Positions 34,691 through 42,907 of a DNA stretch of 64,000 bases are shown here, one piece after another. The first letter of the stretch is position 1, and each line of letters opens with the position of its first letter. Made by a program: the position numbers and the translations under genes. Source of the stretch: Stenotrophomonas sp. 169. Its GTDB lineage: Bacteria > Pseudomonadota > Gammaproteobacteria > Xanthomonadales > Xanthomonadaceae. The stretch is from contig NZ_CP061204.1 of assembly GCF_014621775.1 (NCBI RefSeq), forward strand, positions 1,198,501 through 1,262,500, in the 5' to 3' direction. The notes beneath the pieces are model-generated. The model was not told where the DNA came from, ran no database searches, and was given only the letters and a program-made list of their open reading frames with translations.

Positions 34691-35138
34691 GGTAGCGCCG
34701 AGCCGTGCTCGGCGGAGGCTTCAGGCACCGCTGCGCTCGCCGAGCGTGGCTCGGCGCTACCGATTACGGGCATTTCGGGGCCGGCTGTTGTAGCGCCGAG
34801 CCATGCTCGGCGGAGGCGTCAGGCACCGCTGCGCTCGCCGAGCGTGGCTCGGCGCTACCGATCACGGGCATTTCGGGGCCGGCTGTTGTAGCGCCGAGCC
34901 GTGCTCGGCGGAGGTGTCAGGCACCGCTGCGCTCGCCGAGCGTGGCTCGGCGCCACCGATCACGGGCATTTCGGGGCCGGCTGTTGTAGCGCCGAGCCAT
35001 GCTCGGCGGAGGCGTCAGGCACCGCTGCGCTCGCCGAGCGTGGCTCGGCGCTACCGATCACGGGCATTTCGGGGCCGGCCGTTGTAGCGCCGAGCCGTGC
35101 TCGGCGGAGGCTTCAGGCACCGCTGCGCTCGCCGAGCG
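34691..35138. repeat. Tandem array of 98-bp units, each built from a SMAG dimer
   Basis: GTAGCGCCGAGC recurs at 34692, 34790, 34888, 34986 and 35084, an exact 98-bp spacing. Each unit holds a SMAG (GCCGAGC-CRT-GCTCGGC), the spacer GGAGGYKTCAGGCACCGCTG, an inverted SMAG ending GGCGCTACC or GGCGCCACC, and the spacer GATYACGGGCATTTCGGGG. Four full units and a 54-bp partial fifth are present. Units are nearly identical. Because 98 is not a multiple of three, the short open frames in it rotate and are not credible genes. The array fills the 470-bp gap between the DUF423 gene and the M15 peptidase gene. Confidence 0.93.
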
Positions 35139-35153
35139 TCAATCAGGCGCGTT

Positions 35154-35963
35154 TCAGGCGCCGGCCGGGTGCCATCGCCAATGCCACGGTTCGTAGACGA
35201 TGCCATGCGGGTTGCCCTGCGGGTAACTCATCCGGAATCCATGCCGGTGCGCATGTTCCTGCAGCCAGGCGAACGCCGGGCTGTGCTCGAACGACGTTTC
35301 CGCAGGCGGCTCGCCGGGTGTGCCGATGTCCAGCGCCATGCCACTGTGGTGCTCGCTGAAACCCGGTGCCGCGTTCACCTGCAGGATCTGTTCGACGTGC
35401 TGCCCGCGGGCCCGCTTGCGTTCGAAAATTCCCAGCTGGTAAGCATGGCTGCGGTAACCGGAAATCGCGTCCAGGGCGACGCCGTTGCGTGCTGCCTGCA
35501 GGCGCATGCGTCGCCACGCCAGGGCCGCCGCTCGACGCAGCCACAGGGGGCGATGGAAACGGTCGCGACCGGCGTAGTGAAGCAGCACCGGTTCAGGCTC
35601 AAGCATCAGGCCACTCTGGTCCGCGTACGCATCAGCATCCAGCCCAAGCGGCTCGAGCCGCTCCCGCAGGCCCTGCGGGGACAGCAGGCGCGTGTCCAAG
35701 GCCCCCGCGCCGCGCGCAGGGTCCAGCCACGACAGCGCGTCGAGCGCCTCGGCGGTACCGGGTTCCCGTGGCAGCTGGGCGATCAGCGAATGCACGCCCT
35801 GATCGAGCACCGCTGCCAGATAGCGGCCGTCGCGCTTGCGCCGGAGTACCCAATCCGCCCGTGCCAACAGGCGCGCATCGGCATTGCCGTGGGCGCGCAG
35901 CAGCGGGGCGGGCCACACTTCGATGGCGTCGGTGTTCAGCAGCAGGGGGATCGAGCGGTGCAT
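35154..35963 (-). CDS. M15-family (VanY-like) D-Ala-D-Ala carboxypeptidase
   Basis: A 269-residue zinc peptidase of family M15B. The metal motif SEHHSGMALDIG (about residues 203-214) gives the His and Asp ligands; EPWHWRW near the C-terminus gives the catalytic Glu and third His. The GYRSHAYQ segment upstream is also typical. There is no evident signal peptide or anchor, unusual for an enzyme acting on peptidoglycan, so it may work on cytoplasmic muropeptides or have an unrecognised export route. The N-terminal 120 residues are not recognised. It ends 16 bp from the 98-bp array. Confidence 0.83.
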   Translation of the reverse strand: MHRSIPLLLNTDAIEVWPAPLLRAHGNADARLLARADWVLRRKRDGRYLAAVLDQGVHSLIAQLPREPGTAEALDALSWLDPARGAGALDTRLLSPQGLRERLEPLGLDADAYADQSGLMLEPEPVLLHYAGRDRFHRPLWLRRAAALAWRRMRLQAARNGVALDAISGYRSHAYQLGIFERKRARGQHVEQILQVNAAPGFSEHHSGMALDIGTPGEPPAETSFEHSPAFAWLQEHAHRHGFRMSYPQGNPHGIVYEPWHWRWHPAGA

Positions 35964-36043
35964 ACGGTCAGCTTAGCGCGAAGCGCCGTGGGGGGCAGCC
36001 TGGGCAGGCTCCCCGGTAGCCCCGACCATGGCGCAGCCCACGC

Positions 36044-36625
36044 TCAGCCGCGATCGTTGCGCAGCGCCTGCAGCAGCTGCTGTGGCTGCTCCACGCTCAG
36101 CAGCAGGGTAGGCCCCTCGCGCACCGGGATCACCAGCACCCGGCGCAGGTCGGTCACCAGGGCGAAGCCCTTGCCGCCACCGCGCAGGCGGTAATGGCCG
36201 GAGTGGAAGCCGGGCAGGCTGTACGCATTCGTCCTGCACTGCAGCCCTTGCCGCCGGTCCCGCGTCATATCGACCACCACGGCTTCGTCCAGTTGCATGT
36301 CCACGACGGCCGTGCGGCGGCGATAGAACGTGGACCACACCGTCAGCACGCCGTTGTCCAGCTGCACCCGGCGCTGGAAATACTTCCAGCACAGCACGCC
36401 AGTGACGGTGATCGCCACCAGCAGACTCCATCCGGGGCTGCCCCCCATCGTGAAGTAAGGGGGCGAGGCGGTGATGTCGAAGATGAGCGTCGAGAAGGGC
36501 GCCGGTTCGCGCAGGTGCCACGCCGTCACGCCAATGAAGGACAGCATGGGCAGCAGGATCCAGAGCAGGCGCAGTGCCGAATCCTCGCTCACGTCGAAAC
36601 AGCGCGGGTCGCTGCCGCCGCTCAC
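36044..36625 (-). CDS. Small membrane protein with PH-like domain
   Basis: A 193-residue protein of no confidently known family. Two hydrophobic segments (about residues 18-36 and 66-84) precede a beta-rich region with VQLDNGVLTVWSTFYRRRTAV, like bacterial PH-domain membrane proteins. It overlaps the hydrolase gene upstream by 4 bp (ATGA), so it is the last gene of the SPFH operon and coupled to it. Function unknown. Confidence 0.6.
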   Translation of the reverse strand: MSGGSDPRCFDVSEDSALRLLWILLPMLSFIGVTAWHLREPAPFSTLIFDITASPPYFTMGGSPGWSLLVAITVTGVLCWKYFQRRVQLDNGVLTVWSTFYRRRTAVVDMQLDEAVVVDMTRDRRQGLQCRTNAYSLPGFHSGHYRLRGGGKGFALVTDLRRVLVIPVREGPTLLLSVEQPQQLLQALRNDRG

Positions 36626-37908
36626 TTCTGCGCCTCGATCCAGGTGGCGATGTCATCCACCAGCTGATCATCGACGTGGCCGGTCTGCGTGTATTCCTTC
36701 AGCGAACTGGGTCCGGTGCCGGCGATGCCGATGTGGTTCAAGGCCGGATAGCGCTTCCAGGCGACGTCGTTGCGTCCCTTCAATGCGGCTTGCCACAGCG
36801 CCCAGTCGGTGTCGGTGATCTGGAAGTCACGCCCACCGTGGACCAGCAGCAGCGGTTTGCGCAGGGCCTTGGCATCGGCGCGTGCATCTACTGCTTCGAT
36901 GCTCTTCCAGAAGTGCTGGGGCACGCCCAACGGCAACGTGTTGGCGGCAGCAGGCACGTCGCTGCGCGCAGCGGCGATCTGTGCGTCCAACGTGTCGAGG
37001 AAGGCCTGTTCGGGGGCCGTGATGTCACCGTCCAGCCCCAGCAGGTAGCGGTTCTGTTCGGGCAGCAGGTCCAGCAGGCCGCGCGCCGGCGCTGCCCACA
37101 TCACCACGCCGCGTGCCTGCGGCCAGCGGCTGGCGATGCGCGGTGCCAACATGCCGCCCTGGCTGTGGCCCAGGACGAACACACGGCGGCCATCGATGCG
37201 GGGATCGGCGGCCAGTGCGGTCAGTGCCGCGACGGCGTCGTCGGTGGTCTCGTCATCGATGTCGAACGGTTGCTGGAAATCCTGCGGGCGGGCGAGGGTG
37301 CGCTTGTCATAGCGCAGTACCGCTTTGCCGTGTGCCGCCAGGCCGCGCGCGATGTCCAGGAAAGGACGGTTGCCGCCAACGGTCTCGTCGCGGTCCTGCG
37401 GGCCGGAGCCGTGGACCAGCACCACCGCGGGGAAGGGGCCCTTGCCCTTGGGCAGCGCCAGCGTGCCGGGCAGTGCGCCGCGCTGCTGGGGAACGCTGAA
37501 CTCCAGCTCCAGGAAGCGGGCGTCCGCTGCGGGCGCGGGTGCCTTCGCGGCCGGGGCAGGGCGTAGCAGCAGGCCGGCGATGTTGTCCTGTGGGTCTACC
37601 GCGATCTGCGCGATCAAGGCCGCGCTGGCGAACTGCAGCGGAACCTCCACCATCTGCATTCCCTGCTGCGTACTCACGCGTGCATCGCCGCGCTGTTGCA
37701 GATCACCCAGTGATTGCCACAACGCACGCAGCTTGGCAGCGGGCACGGCAGCGCGCATCTGCGGGGTGAACATGGATTCGGCGTCGTCGACACGCCCCGC
37801 CTGCAGGTGGTCGAGCAGTTGCACCGCGCGCGTCGCCGGTTCGCCTGCACAGGCCAGGCCGGCAGACAGTGACAGCGCCACGGCGAGCATCGTGCGATAG
37901 AAGCGCAT
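36622..37908 (-). CDS. Secreted alpha/beta hydrolase with DUF3887-like N-terminal domain
   Basis: A 428-residue protein with a signal peptide (residues 1-21, ending ACA). Residues 24-115 resemble the DUF3887 fold often fused to esterases. The hydrolase domain shows LVHGSGPQDRDET, the nucleophile motif GHSQGG, VHGGRDFQ (acid) and LNHIG (His). Probably a periplasmic esterase or peptidase-like hydrolase; substrate unknown. It begins 2 bp after the DUF4177 gene, and its last bases overlap the next start, so it is well inside one operon. Confidence 0.8.
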   Translation of the reverse strand: MRFYRTMLAVALSLSAGLACAGEPATRAVQLLDHLQAGRVDDAESMFTPQMRAAVPAAKLRALWQSLGDLQQRGDARVSTQQGMQMVEVPLQFASAALIAQIAVDPQDNIAGLLLRPAPAAKAPAPAADARFLELEFSVPQQRGALPGTLALPKGKGPFPAVVLVHGSGPQDRDETVGGNRPFLDIARGLAAHGKAVLRYDKRTLARPQDFQQPFDIDDETTDDAVAALTALAADPRIDGRRVFVLGHSQGGMLAPRIASRWPQARGVVMWAAPARGLLDLLPEQNRYLLGLDGDITAPEQAFLDTLDAQIAAARSDVPAAANTLPLGVPQHFWKSIEAVDARADAKALRKPLLLVHGGRDFQITDTDWALWQAALKGRNDVAWKRYPALNHIGIAGTGPSSLKEYTQTGHVDDQLVDDIATWIEAQK

Positions 37909-37910
37909 GC

Positions 37911-38087
37911 TCAGGCCTCCTTCTTGAAGACCAGGATCATCGGATTCAACGGAGCGAAGACGATGTTGACCAGCTCCCAGCCGAGCTGTCCCTGTCGATT
38001 CAGTTCCGTCTGCACTTCATCAACCTTGAAGCCGCCCATCAGGCCGGGCTTGATCTCGATGGTTTGATAGGTCCAGCGCTTGCTCAT
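37911..38087 (-). CDS. DUF4177-like 58-residue protein
   Basis: This short gene is read directly from the sequence: it starts [10 protein letters not shown], contains GFKVDEVQTELNRQGQLGWELVNI and ends LVFKKEA. The W/Y at the start, the central LN..G..GWELV and the final hydrophobic strand match the small DUF4177 fold. The start overlaps the stop of the ribbon-helix-helix gene (ATGA), with AAGGAG upstream, and it ends 2 bp before the hydrolase gene. Position and coding quality make it a real operon member. Function of the family is unknown. Confidence 0.8.
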   Translation of the reverse strand: MSKRWTYQTIEIKPGLMGGFKVDEVQTELNRQGQLGWELVNIVFAPLNPMILVFKKEA

Positions 38088-38263
38088 TCCTTGTGCTCCT
38101 TCGATGGGGGGGATTTGGGCAGCCGCCCGGCCTTGCGCAGCGCATCGCGCAGCACGTATTCGATCTGGGCGTTGAGGCTGCGCAGCTCGTCGTCAGCCCA
38201 GCGCTGCGCCGCGGCCAGAACATCGGCGTTGATGCGCAGTGGATAGGCTTTCTTCTCGCTCAT
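38084..38263 (-). CDS. Arc-type ribbon-helix-helix protein, 59 residues
   Basis: A short gene read directly from the sequence: [20 protein letters not shown], then a second helix with [19 protein letters not shown] and a basic tail. A short beta strand (YPLRINADV) followed by two helices, the second with [12 protein letters not shown], is the Arc/MetJ ribbon-helix-helix pattern of small DNA-binding repressors and antitoxins. AGGAG lies six bases before the ATG. It is 21 bp after the SPFH gene and overlaps the DUF4177 gene by 4 bp. It may autoregulate the operon at the palindrome at 39196-39212 (inference). Confidence 0.8.
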   Translation of the reverse strand: MSEKKAYPLRINADVLAAAQRWADDELRSLNAQIEYVLRDALRKAGRLPKSPPSKEHKE

Positions 38264-38284
38264 GGAAACTCCTGTGACACCGAC

Positions 38285-39163
38285 TCAGTACAGCGATCCG
38301 GCATTGATGACCGGCTGCGTGCCGCGGTCAGAGCACAATACCGTCAACAGGTTGCTGACCATGTGCGCTTTGCGCTCTTCGTCCAGCTGCACCACACCGT
38401 TCTTCTGCAGTTCGCTCAGGGCCATTTCCACCATGCCCACCGCACCGGCGACGATGCGCGTGCGCGCGGCGATGACCGCGTTGGCCTGCTGCCGCTGCAG
38501 CATCGCCTGGGCGATCTCGGCGGCGTAGGCCAGATGGCTGATGCGCGCATCGATGATCTGCACGCCGGCATCGGCCAGCCGCTCGGCCAGCTCGTTCTTC
38601 AGGTGCAGGGAGATCTCGCTGGCATGGCTGCGCAGGGAAAGCTGGCCTTCTTCATGCTGGTCATACGGATAGCTGGTCGCCATCGCGCGCAGCGCGGATT
38701 CGGACTGGATATGCACGAAGCTTTCGTAGTCGTCCACGTTGTAGACGGCTTCGGAGGCATCCACCACCTGCCATACGATCACGGCCGCGATCTCGATCGG
38801 GCTGCCGTCGAGCTCGTTGACCTTGAGCTTGCCGCTTTCGAAGTTGCGTACGCGCTGGCTGACACGGCGCTTGGCATAGAAGGGGTTGTTCCAGCGCAGG
38901 CCGTTGTCTTTCACCGTGCCGACATATTTGCCGAACAGGCTCAGCACAGCCGCCTGGTTGGGCTGCACGGTGTACAGGCCGATCAGTGGCAGCACCGCCA
39001 CCATCATCAACACCACACTGCCCAGCAACAGGACCGGGCTGGGGCGCATGCCGCCCGCACCGGTGATGCCGACCAGGAATGCAACGCCCGCAATGCCGGC
39101 GATGACCAGAATGGCGGCCAGTACGGCCAGGCCATTGATGGAGCGGATGGGCTGTTCTTTCAT
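38285..39163 (-). CDS. SPFH/Band-7 domain membrane protein
   Basis: A 292-residue prohibitin/flotillin-like protein. Two N-terminal hydrophobic helices (about 11-35 and 43-64) are followed by an SPFH domain with [24 protein letters not shown] sequence, [14 protein letters not shown] and [28 protein letters not shown] helical tail contains [31 protein letters not shown]. Such proteins oligomerise into membrane platforms that recruit or protect other proteins. It is the first gene of the five-gene operon and is divergent from purT. A predicted promoter with an operator-like palindrome is 33 bp upstream. Confidence 0.87.
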   Translation of the reverse strand: MKEQPIRSINGLAVLAAILVIAGIAGVAFLVGITGAGGMRPSPVLLLGSVVLMMVAVLPLIGLYTVQPNQAAVLSLFGKYVGTVKDNGLRWNNPFYAKRRVSQRVRNFESGKLKVNELDGSPIEIAAVIVWQVVDASEAVYNVDDYESFVHIQSESALRAMATSYPYDQHEEGQLSLRSHASEISLHLKNELAERLADAGVQIIDARISHLAYAAEIAQAMLQRQQANAVIAARTRIVAGAVGMVEMALSELQKNGVVQLDEERKAHMVSNLLTVLCSDRGTQPVINAGSLY

Positions 39164-39193
39164 GGCGATACGTCCTTGAGGTGTCAGAAATGG

Positions 39194-39221
39194 AAGATAT
39201 CAAATTGATATCACTTTGCAA
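39194..39221 (-). promoter_or_regulatory. Promoter of the SPFH operon with embedded palindrome
   Basis: On the minus strand, TTGCAA (39216-39221) and TATCTT (39194-39199) are separated by 16 bp. Between and overlapping them lies GATATCAAATTGATATC (39196-39212), a 17-bp palindrome with only its centre base unpaired, in AT-rich DNA. This is the arrangement expected of a repressor operator; RNA polymerase would be blocked. The repressor is not known. Confidence 0.6.
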
Positions 39222-39295
39222 GTTCCGCTGTTCGGCCGGAAGGCCGGAGCGGCTAGAATGCCCCTCCGCCATCAGCTCGCCGTTGGATCGCCGCC

Positions 39296-40480
39296 ATGTC
39301 TGCATTTGGAACCCCCCTGTCGCCCTCCGCTACCCGTGTATTGCTGCTCGGTTCGGGTGAACTCGGTAAGGAAGTGGCGATCGAACTGCAGCGGCTGGGC
39401 GTAGAAGTCATTGCGGCCGACCGCTATGCCGATGCGCCGGCGATGCAGGTCGCGCACCGGGCGCATGTGATCGACATGCTGGACGGCATGGCGTTACGTG
39501 CGCTGATCGCAGAGGAGAAGCCGCATCTGGTGGTGCCCGAAATCGAAGCCATCCACACCGAAACGCTGGTCCAGCTGGAACAGGAGCAGGGCCTGCGCGT
39601 CGTGCCGACGGCGCGTGCCGCGCGGCTGACCATGGACCGCGAAGGCATTCGCCGGCTGGCCGCAGAAACGCTCGGCTTGCCGACCTCGCCGTACCGTTTC
39701 GTGGATACCGAGGCAGAGTATCGCGCGGCCGTGCAGGCCATCGGTCTGCCGTGCGTGGTCAAGCCGGTGATGTCGTCGTCGGGGAAGGGGCAGAGCACGC
39801 TGCGCAGCGAATCGGACATCGCGCCGGCATGGGCGTATGCACAGACCGGTGGTCGCGCCGGTGCCGGTCGCTGCATCGTTGAAGGCTTCATCGACTTCGA
39901 GTACGAGATCACCCTGCTGACCGTGCGCCACGCGGGCGGCACCTCGTTCTGCGCGCCGATCGGCCACCTGCAGAAGGATGGCGACTACCGCGAGAGCTGG
40001 CAGCCGCAGACGATGACTGCCGCGGCGCTGGCCCGCGCCGAGCAGATTTCGCAGGCCGTCACCGATGATCTCGGGGGCTGGGGGTTGTTCGGCGTCGAAC
40101 TGTTCGTCAAGGGCGACGAGGTGTGGTTCAGCGAGGTCTCACCGCGCCCGCACGACACCGGCCTGGTCACGTTGGTATCGCAGGAACTGAGCGAGTTCGC
40201 CCTGCATGCGCGGGCGATCCTCGGCCTGCCGATTCCGGTGATCCGGCAGAGCGGACCGAGTGCCTCGTGTGCGCTGCTGGCACACGGCGAAGGCGTGCCG
40301 CACTTCGCCGACGTCGCCGCCGCGCTGCAGGTGCCGGATACCGCCGTGCGCCTGTTCGGCAAGCCCAGCGTGCACGGCCATCGCCGCGTCGGCGTCACCT
40401 TGGCCCGCGGCGAAAGCACGGATCAAGCGCGCGCCATCGCCCGCGACGCCGCCGCCGCCATCGGCGTAAGCCTGAAGTAG
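39296..40480 (+). CDS. purT: Formate-dependent phosphoribosylglycinamide formyltransferase
   Basis: A 394-residue ATP-grasp enzyme that converts GAR, formate and ATP into formyl-GAR in purine synthesis. Seen: the N-terminal nucleotide-binding [15 protein letters not shown], the ATP-grasp motif [16 protein letters not shown], and the C-terminal [17 protein letters not shown] typical of PurT. Full family length (about 392). TAGAAT at 39254-39259 may be its -10 element, with no clear -35. It is divergent from the SPFH operon. Confidence 0.95.
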   Translation: MSAFGTPLSPSATRVLLLGSGELGKEVAIELQRLGVEVIAADRYADAPAMQVAHRAHVIDMLDGMALRALIAEEKPHLVVPEIEAIHTETLVQLEQEQGLRVVPTARAARLTMDREGIRRLAAETLGLPTSPYRFVDTEAEYRAAVQAIGLPCVVKPVMSSSGKGQSTLRSESDIAPAWAYAQTGGRAGAGRCIVEGFIDFEYEITLLTVRHAGGTSFCAPIGHLQKDGDYRESWQPQTMTAAALARAEQISQAVTDDLGGWGLFGVELFVKGDEVWFSEVSPRPHDTGLVTLVSQELSEFALHARAILGLPIPVIRQSGPSASCALLAHGEGVPHFADVAAALQVPDTAVRLFGKPSVHGHRRVGVTLARGESTDQARAIARDAAAAIGVSLK

Positions 40481-40496
40481 GGCCGCTGCTGTCTCT

Positions 40497-40731
40497 GGTA
40501 GGTAGAGCGGACGGGTAGAGCCGACCGGGTAGAGCCGACTTCAGTCGGCTGCCGTTGCGTGGACCCCAAGAGCAGCCGACAGGTAGAGCCGACTTCAGTC
40601 GGCTGCCGTTACGCGGACTCGAAGAACAGCCGACAGGTAGAGCCGACTTCAGTCGGCTGATGTTATGCGGACGCAGAGCAGCCGACTGAAGTCGGCTCTA
40701 CCCGGTCGGAGCTACCCGGTCGGCGCTACCC
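40497..40731. repeat. SMAG cluster with a 54-bp tandem unit
   Basis: GGTAG-AGCCGAC..GTCGGCT copies start at 40528, 40582 and 40636 (54-bp period); the spacers read GCCGTTGCGTGGACCCCAAG or close variants. A mirror-image copy ends CTCTACC near 40702, followed by degenerate GGAGCTACC and GGCGCTACC fragments. The left edge has two more degenerate GGTAGAGC heads. This fills the gap between the convergent purT and lipoprotein genes. Confidence 0.87.
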
Positions 40732-40738
40732 CTCAGCG

Positions 40739-41956
40739 TTACCGGACGTCGGCCCAGACGAGGTGGTGGTCGCTGCCGTCTGCGATGCGGGACTCGGGGC
40801 TGCCTTCGGCGGGCCAGAAGACGCCGCCACCGAGGTACGCGAAGCCGACCGAGGGCAGCACATAATCCAGCCGCATCGTGCCCGACTTCGGGCCGAAATC
40901 GCCGGTTGCGTGCTGCGGGGCGCCACGGCGGGTGATGCCTTTGGCGGCGTAGGCCAGGCTGGTCTGCTCACCGCCCACGCTGGAGGGGGTGGCGTGGCGC
41001 AGCACGCGCGGGTGTTCCAGCAGTTCGACAATCGCCTCGTGGCGGCCATCGCCGTCCACCGGATCATTGTTGAGGTCACCCAGGATCACGAAGCGGGCAT
41101 CCTGCGCCAGGCCGCCGCAGCGCTTCTGGTCATCGCACAGCCACGAGGTGTCACCGGCCGACAGGTAGGCCTGCCACAGCTTCAGTTCGTCATGGTTGCG
41201 CGCGGCATTGCGCTTCTCCGGGCCGTCGAAAACCGGCGGGGTGGGGTGGGATACCAGGGCGTGCACCACGCCGGACGGGGTCTGCACCGGCACGTCCCAA
41301 TGCGATTTGGACGACAGCCGCAGCTGGGCCCATACCGCGTCGCTGTAGAAATGCGTTCCGGTGCGCGGGTCCACCGGGCGGATCGCTCCGGGCAGCGCGC
41401 TCCACTTCAGCAACTGGAAGCTGCGCACCTTTGCTTCATCGATCGGGTAGCGCGACAGCACCAGCATGCCGTATTGGCCGGGGTGCAGGCCGTAGCCCCA
41501 TGCATCGTTGCCGCGGCTGCGGCCCTCCCCGCCGATTTCGCCGTTGTTGTCCAGGTCCAGCCCGCTCTGCACGCCGGTATTCACCGGGGCCAGGTAGCGG
41601 TAGGCGAAATGCAGCGACTCACCGCCGCCGTCCTGCGCGACCTCCAGATAACGTTTCTGGAACAGATCGGCAGCCCGCTGGGCGTCGTCGAAGTCGAACT
41701 CGTTGAGCAGCACCAGGTCCGGGCGTACCTGCTGCAGTACCGCGGCAATCTTGCGCGCATGCGCGCTGTCGCCTTCCAGTTCGGCGATCAACCCCCCGGT
41801 CTCGTCCGAGTACAGCGAGGTGTTGTAGGTGGCCAATCGCAGGGGGGAGGCGGCGTCGGGCATCGTGGCGGTACGCTCGGGGGTCTGCGCGCAGCCGCCG
41901 CACAGCAGGGCCAGGGCGACGGTCAGGGCAGGGAGGCGGAATGCGGGAATTTTCAT
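40739..41956 (-). CDS. Endonuclease/exonuclease/phosphatase-family lipoprotein
   Basis: A 405-residue protein with a lipoprotein signal peptide: a hydrophobic core, then the lipobox LCGGC with Cys22. The mature part is an EEP-fold phosphoesterase: LATYNTSLY at the start, LLNEFDFDD (metal-binding Glu region), LGDLNNDP (catalytic Asp-Asn), and C-terminal RLDYVLPS and SDHHLVWADV (catalytic His). It should be bound to a periplasm-facing or outer membrane and hydrolyse nucleic acid or another phosphoester; the substrate is unknown. Confidence 0.83.
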   Translation of the reverse strand: MKIPAFRLPALTVALALLCGGCAQTPERTATMPDAASPLRLATYNTSLYSDETGGLIAELEGDSAHARKIAAVLQQVRPDLVLLNEFDFDDAQRAADLFQKRYLEVAQDGGGESLHFAYRYLAPVNTGVQSGLDLDNNGEIGGEGRSRGNDAWGYGLHPGQYGMLVLSRYPIDEAKVRSFQLLKWSALPGAIRPVDPRTGTHFYSDAVWAQLRLSSKSHWDVPVQTPSGVVHALVSHPTPPVFDGPEKRNAARNHDELKLWQAYLSAGDTSWLCDDQKRCGGLAQDARFVILGDLNNDPVDGDGRHEAIVELLEHPRVLRHATPSSVGGEQTSLAYAAKGITRRGAPQHATGDFGPKSGTMRLDYVLPSVGFAYLGGGVFWPAEGSPESRIADGSDHHLVWADVR

Positions 41957-41994
41957 GGTCGGTATTGTGCACCGGCGCCTGTGTCAGTGGCTTG

Positions 41995-42750
41995 TCAGCG
42001 ACCGGCCAGTTCCAGGTCGAACTCGTTCCAGCGGCGTCCGTCATAGGCTTCAAGCGGGCGGAACCTCCGCTTGTAATCCATCTTCAGGTGGTCGCGTATC
42101 CAGTAGCCCAGGTAGAGATGAGGCAAGGCCTCGCGGCGCGCCCATTCCACCTGCTGCAGGATCGCGAACGTGCCCAGACCGCGCTGGGCGTGGTCCGGAT
42201 CGAAGAACGTGTAGACCGCCGACAGGCCCTGCTCGGTCACGTCGGTGACCGCCACCCCGATCAGGGCGCCGGGACCGCCCTGCGGCGGCGGCAGGCGGAT
42301 TTCCATGAAGCGGGTGTGCGACCAGCTGCCGATCAGGAACTGCTCGAACTCGTGCGGGCCGTGGCTGTCCATGCCGCCGTTGGCATGGCGGTGCGACAGG
42401 TAGCGGCGATACAGCGCGAACAGCTCGTCGCTGGCAGTGGCGGCGGTGATGCGGATTTCCAGGTCAGCGTTGCGCGCGGCGCAGCGGCGCTGGCTGCGGT
42501 CGGCGGCGAAGCGCTGCACCGGGATGCGCACCGCCACGCAGGCATGGCACTGCGCACAATGCGGCCGGTAGACCAGATCGCCACTGCGCCGGAACCCCCA
42601 GCTGAGCGCCATCGGATACAGGCCACCCAGCCGGCGGTCGTGCGGGTCCAGCACCAGGTCGCGCGCGGTTCGGTCCGGCCAGTAGCCGCACGGGTGCTCG
42701 CCGGTCTGGAACAGGCGCAGGTCGTCGTCTCGGTTGCCATGTAGTGCCAT
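41995..42750 (-). CDS. bpt: Aspartate/glutamate leucyltransferase (N-end rule)
   Basis: A 251-residue aminoacyl-tRNA-protein transferase. It adds Leu to N-terminal Asp or Glu, marking proteins for ClpAP/ClpS degradation. Seen: [15 protein letters not shown], the Cys motif [26 protein letters not shown] and the GNAT-like [19 protein letters not shown] near the end, all diagnostic for Bpt/Ate1. ATG at 42750 gives the usual length (about 250); a longer frame to 42876 adds unrelated sequence. Confidence 0.92.
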   Translation of the reverse strand: MALHGNRDDDLRLFQTGEHPCGYWPDRTARDLVLDPHDRRLGGLYPMALSWGFRRSGDLVYRPHCAQCHACVAVRIPVQRFAADRSQRRCAARNADLEIRITAATASDELFALYRRYLSHRHANGGMDSHGPHEFEQFLIGSWSHTRFMEIRLPPPQGGPGALIGVAVTDVTEQGLSAVYTFFDPDHAQRGLGTFAILQQVEWARREALPHLYLGYWIRDHLKMDYKRRFRPLEAYDGRRWNEFDLELAGR

Positions 42751-42907
42751 GCGGACAGCATAACTTCTGGCTGTCGCATCAGCCGCGACTGTCTGCCTGA
42801 TGAACGCGGCGGGGTGGCAGGTCAACCGTGGCTCCGCCCGGGCGTTGTTCGTATATCGAGGGTGACAGACATGCACCCCCGGTACCCCCTTCTACTGGAG
42901 CGACACC

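Noticed and set aside
34691..35138. CRISPR-like array
   Set aside because: Units are continuous 98-bp tandems with palindromic SMAGs and no variable spacers, and no cas genes are near.
34705..35196. Short open frames in the 98-bp array beginning MLGGG.RHRCARRAWLGATD
   Set aside because: They arise from the repeat itself; the period is not a multiple of three and there is no ribosome-binding site or family resemblance.
38020..38223. A 67-codon minus-strand frame near the SPFH operon
   Set aside because: It overlaps two better genes (ribbon-helix-helix and DUF4177-like) that have ribosome-binding sites, coupling overlaps and recognisable folds.
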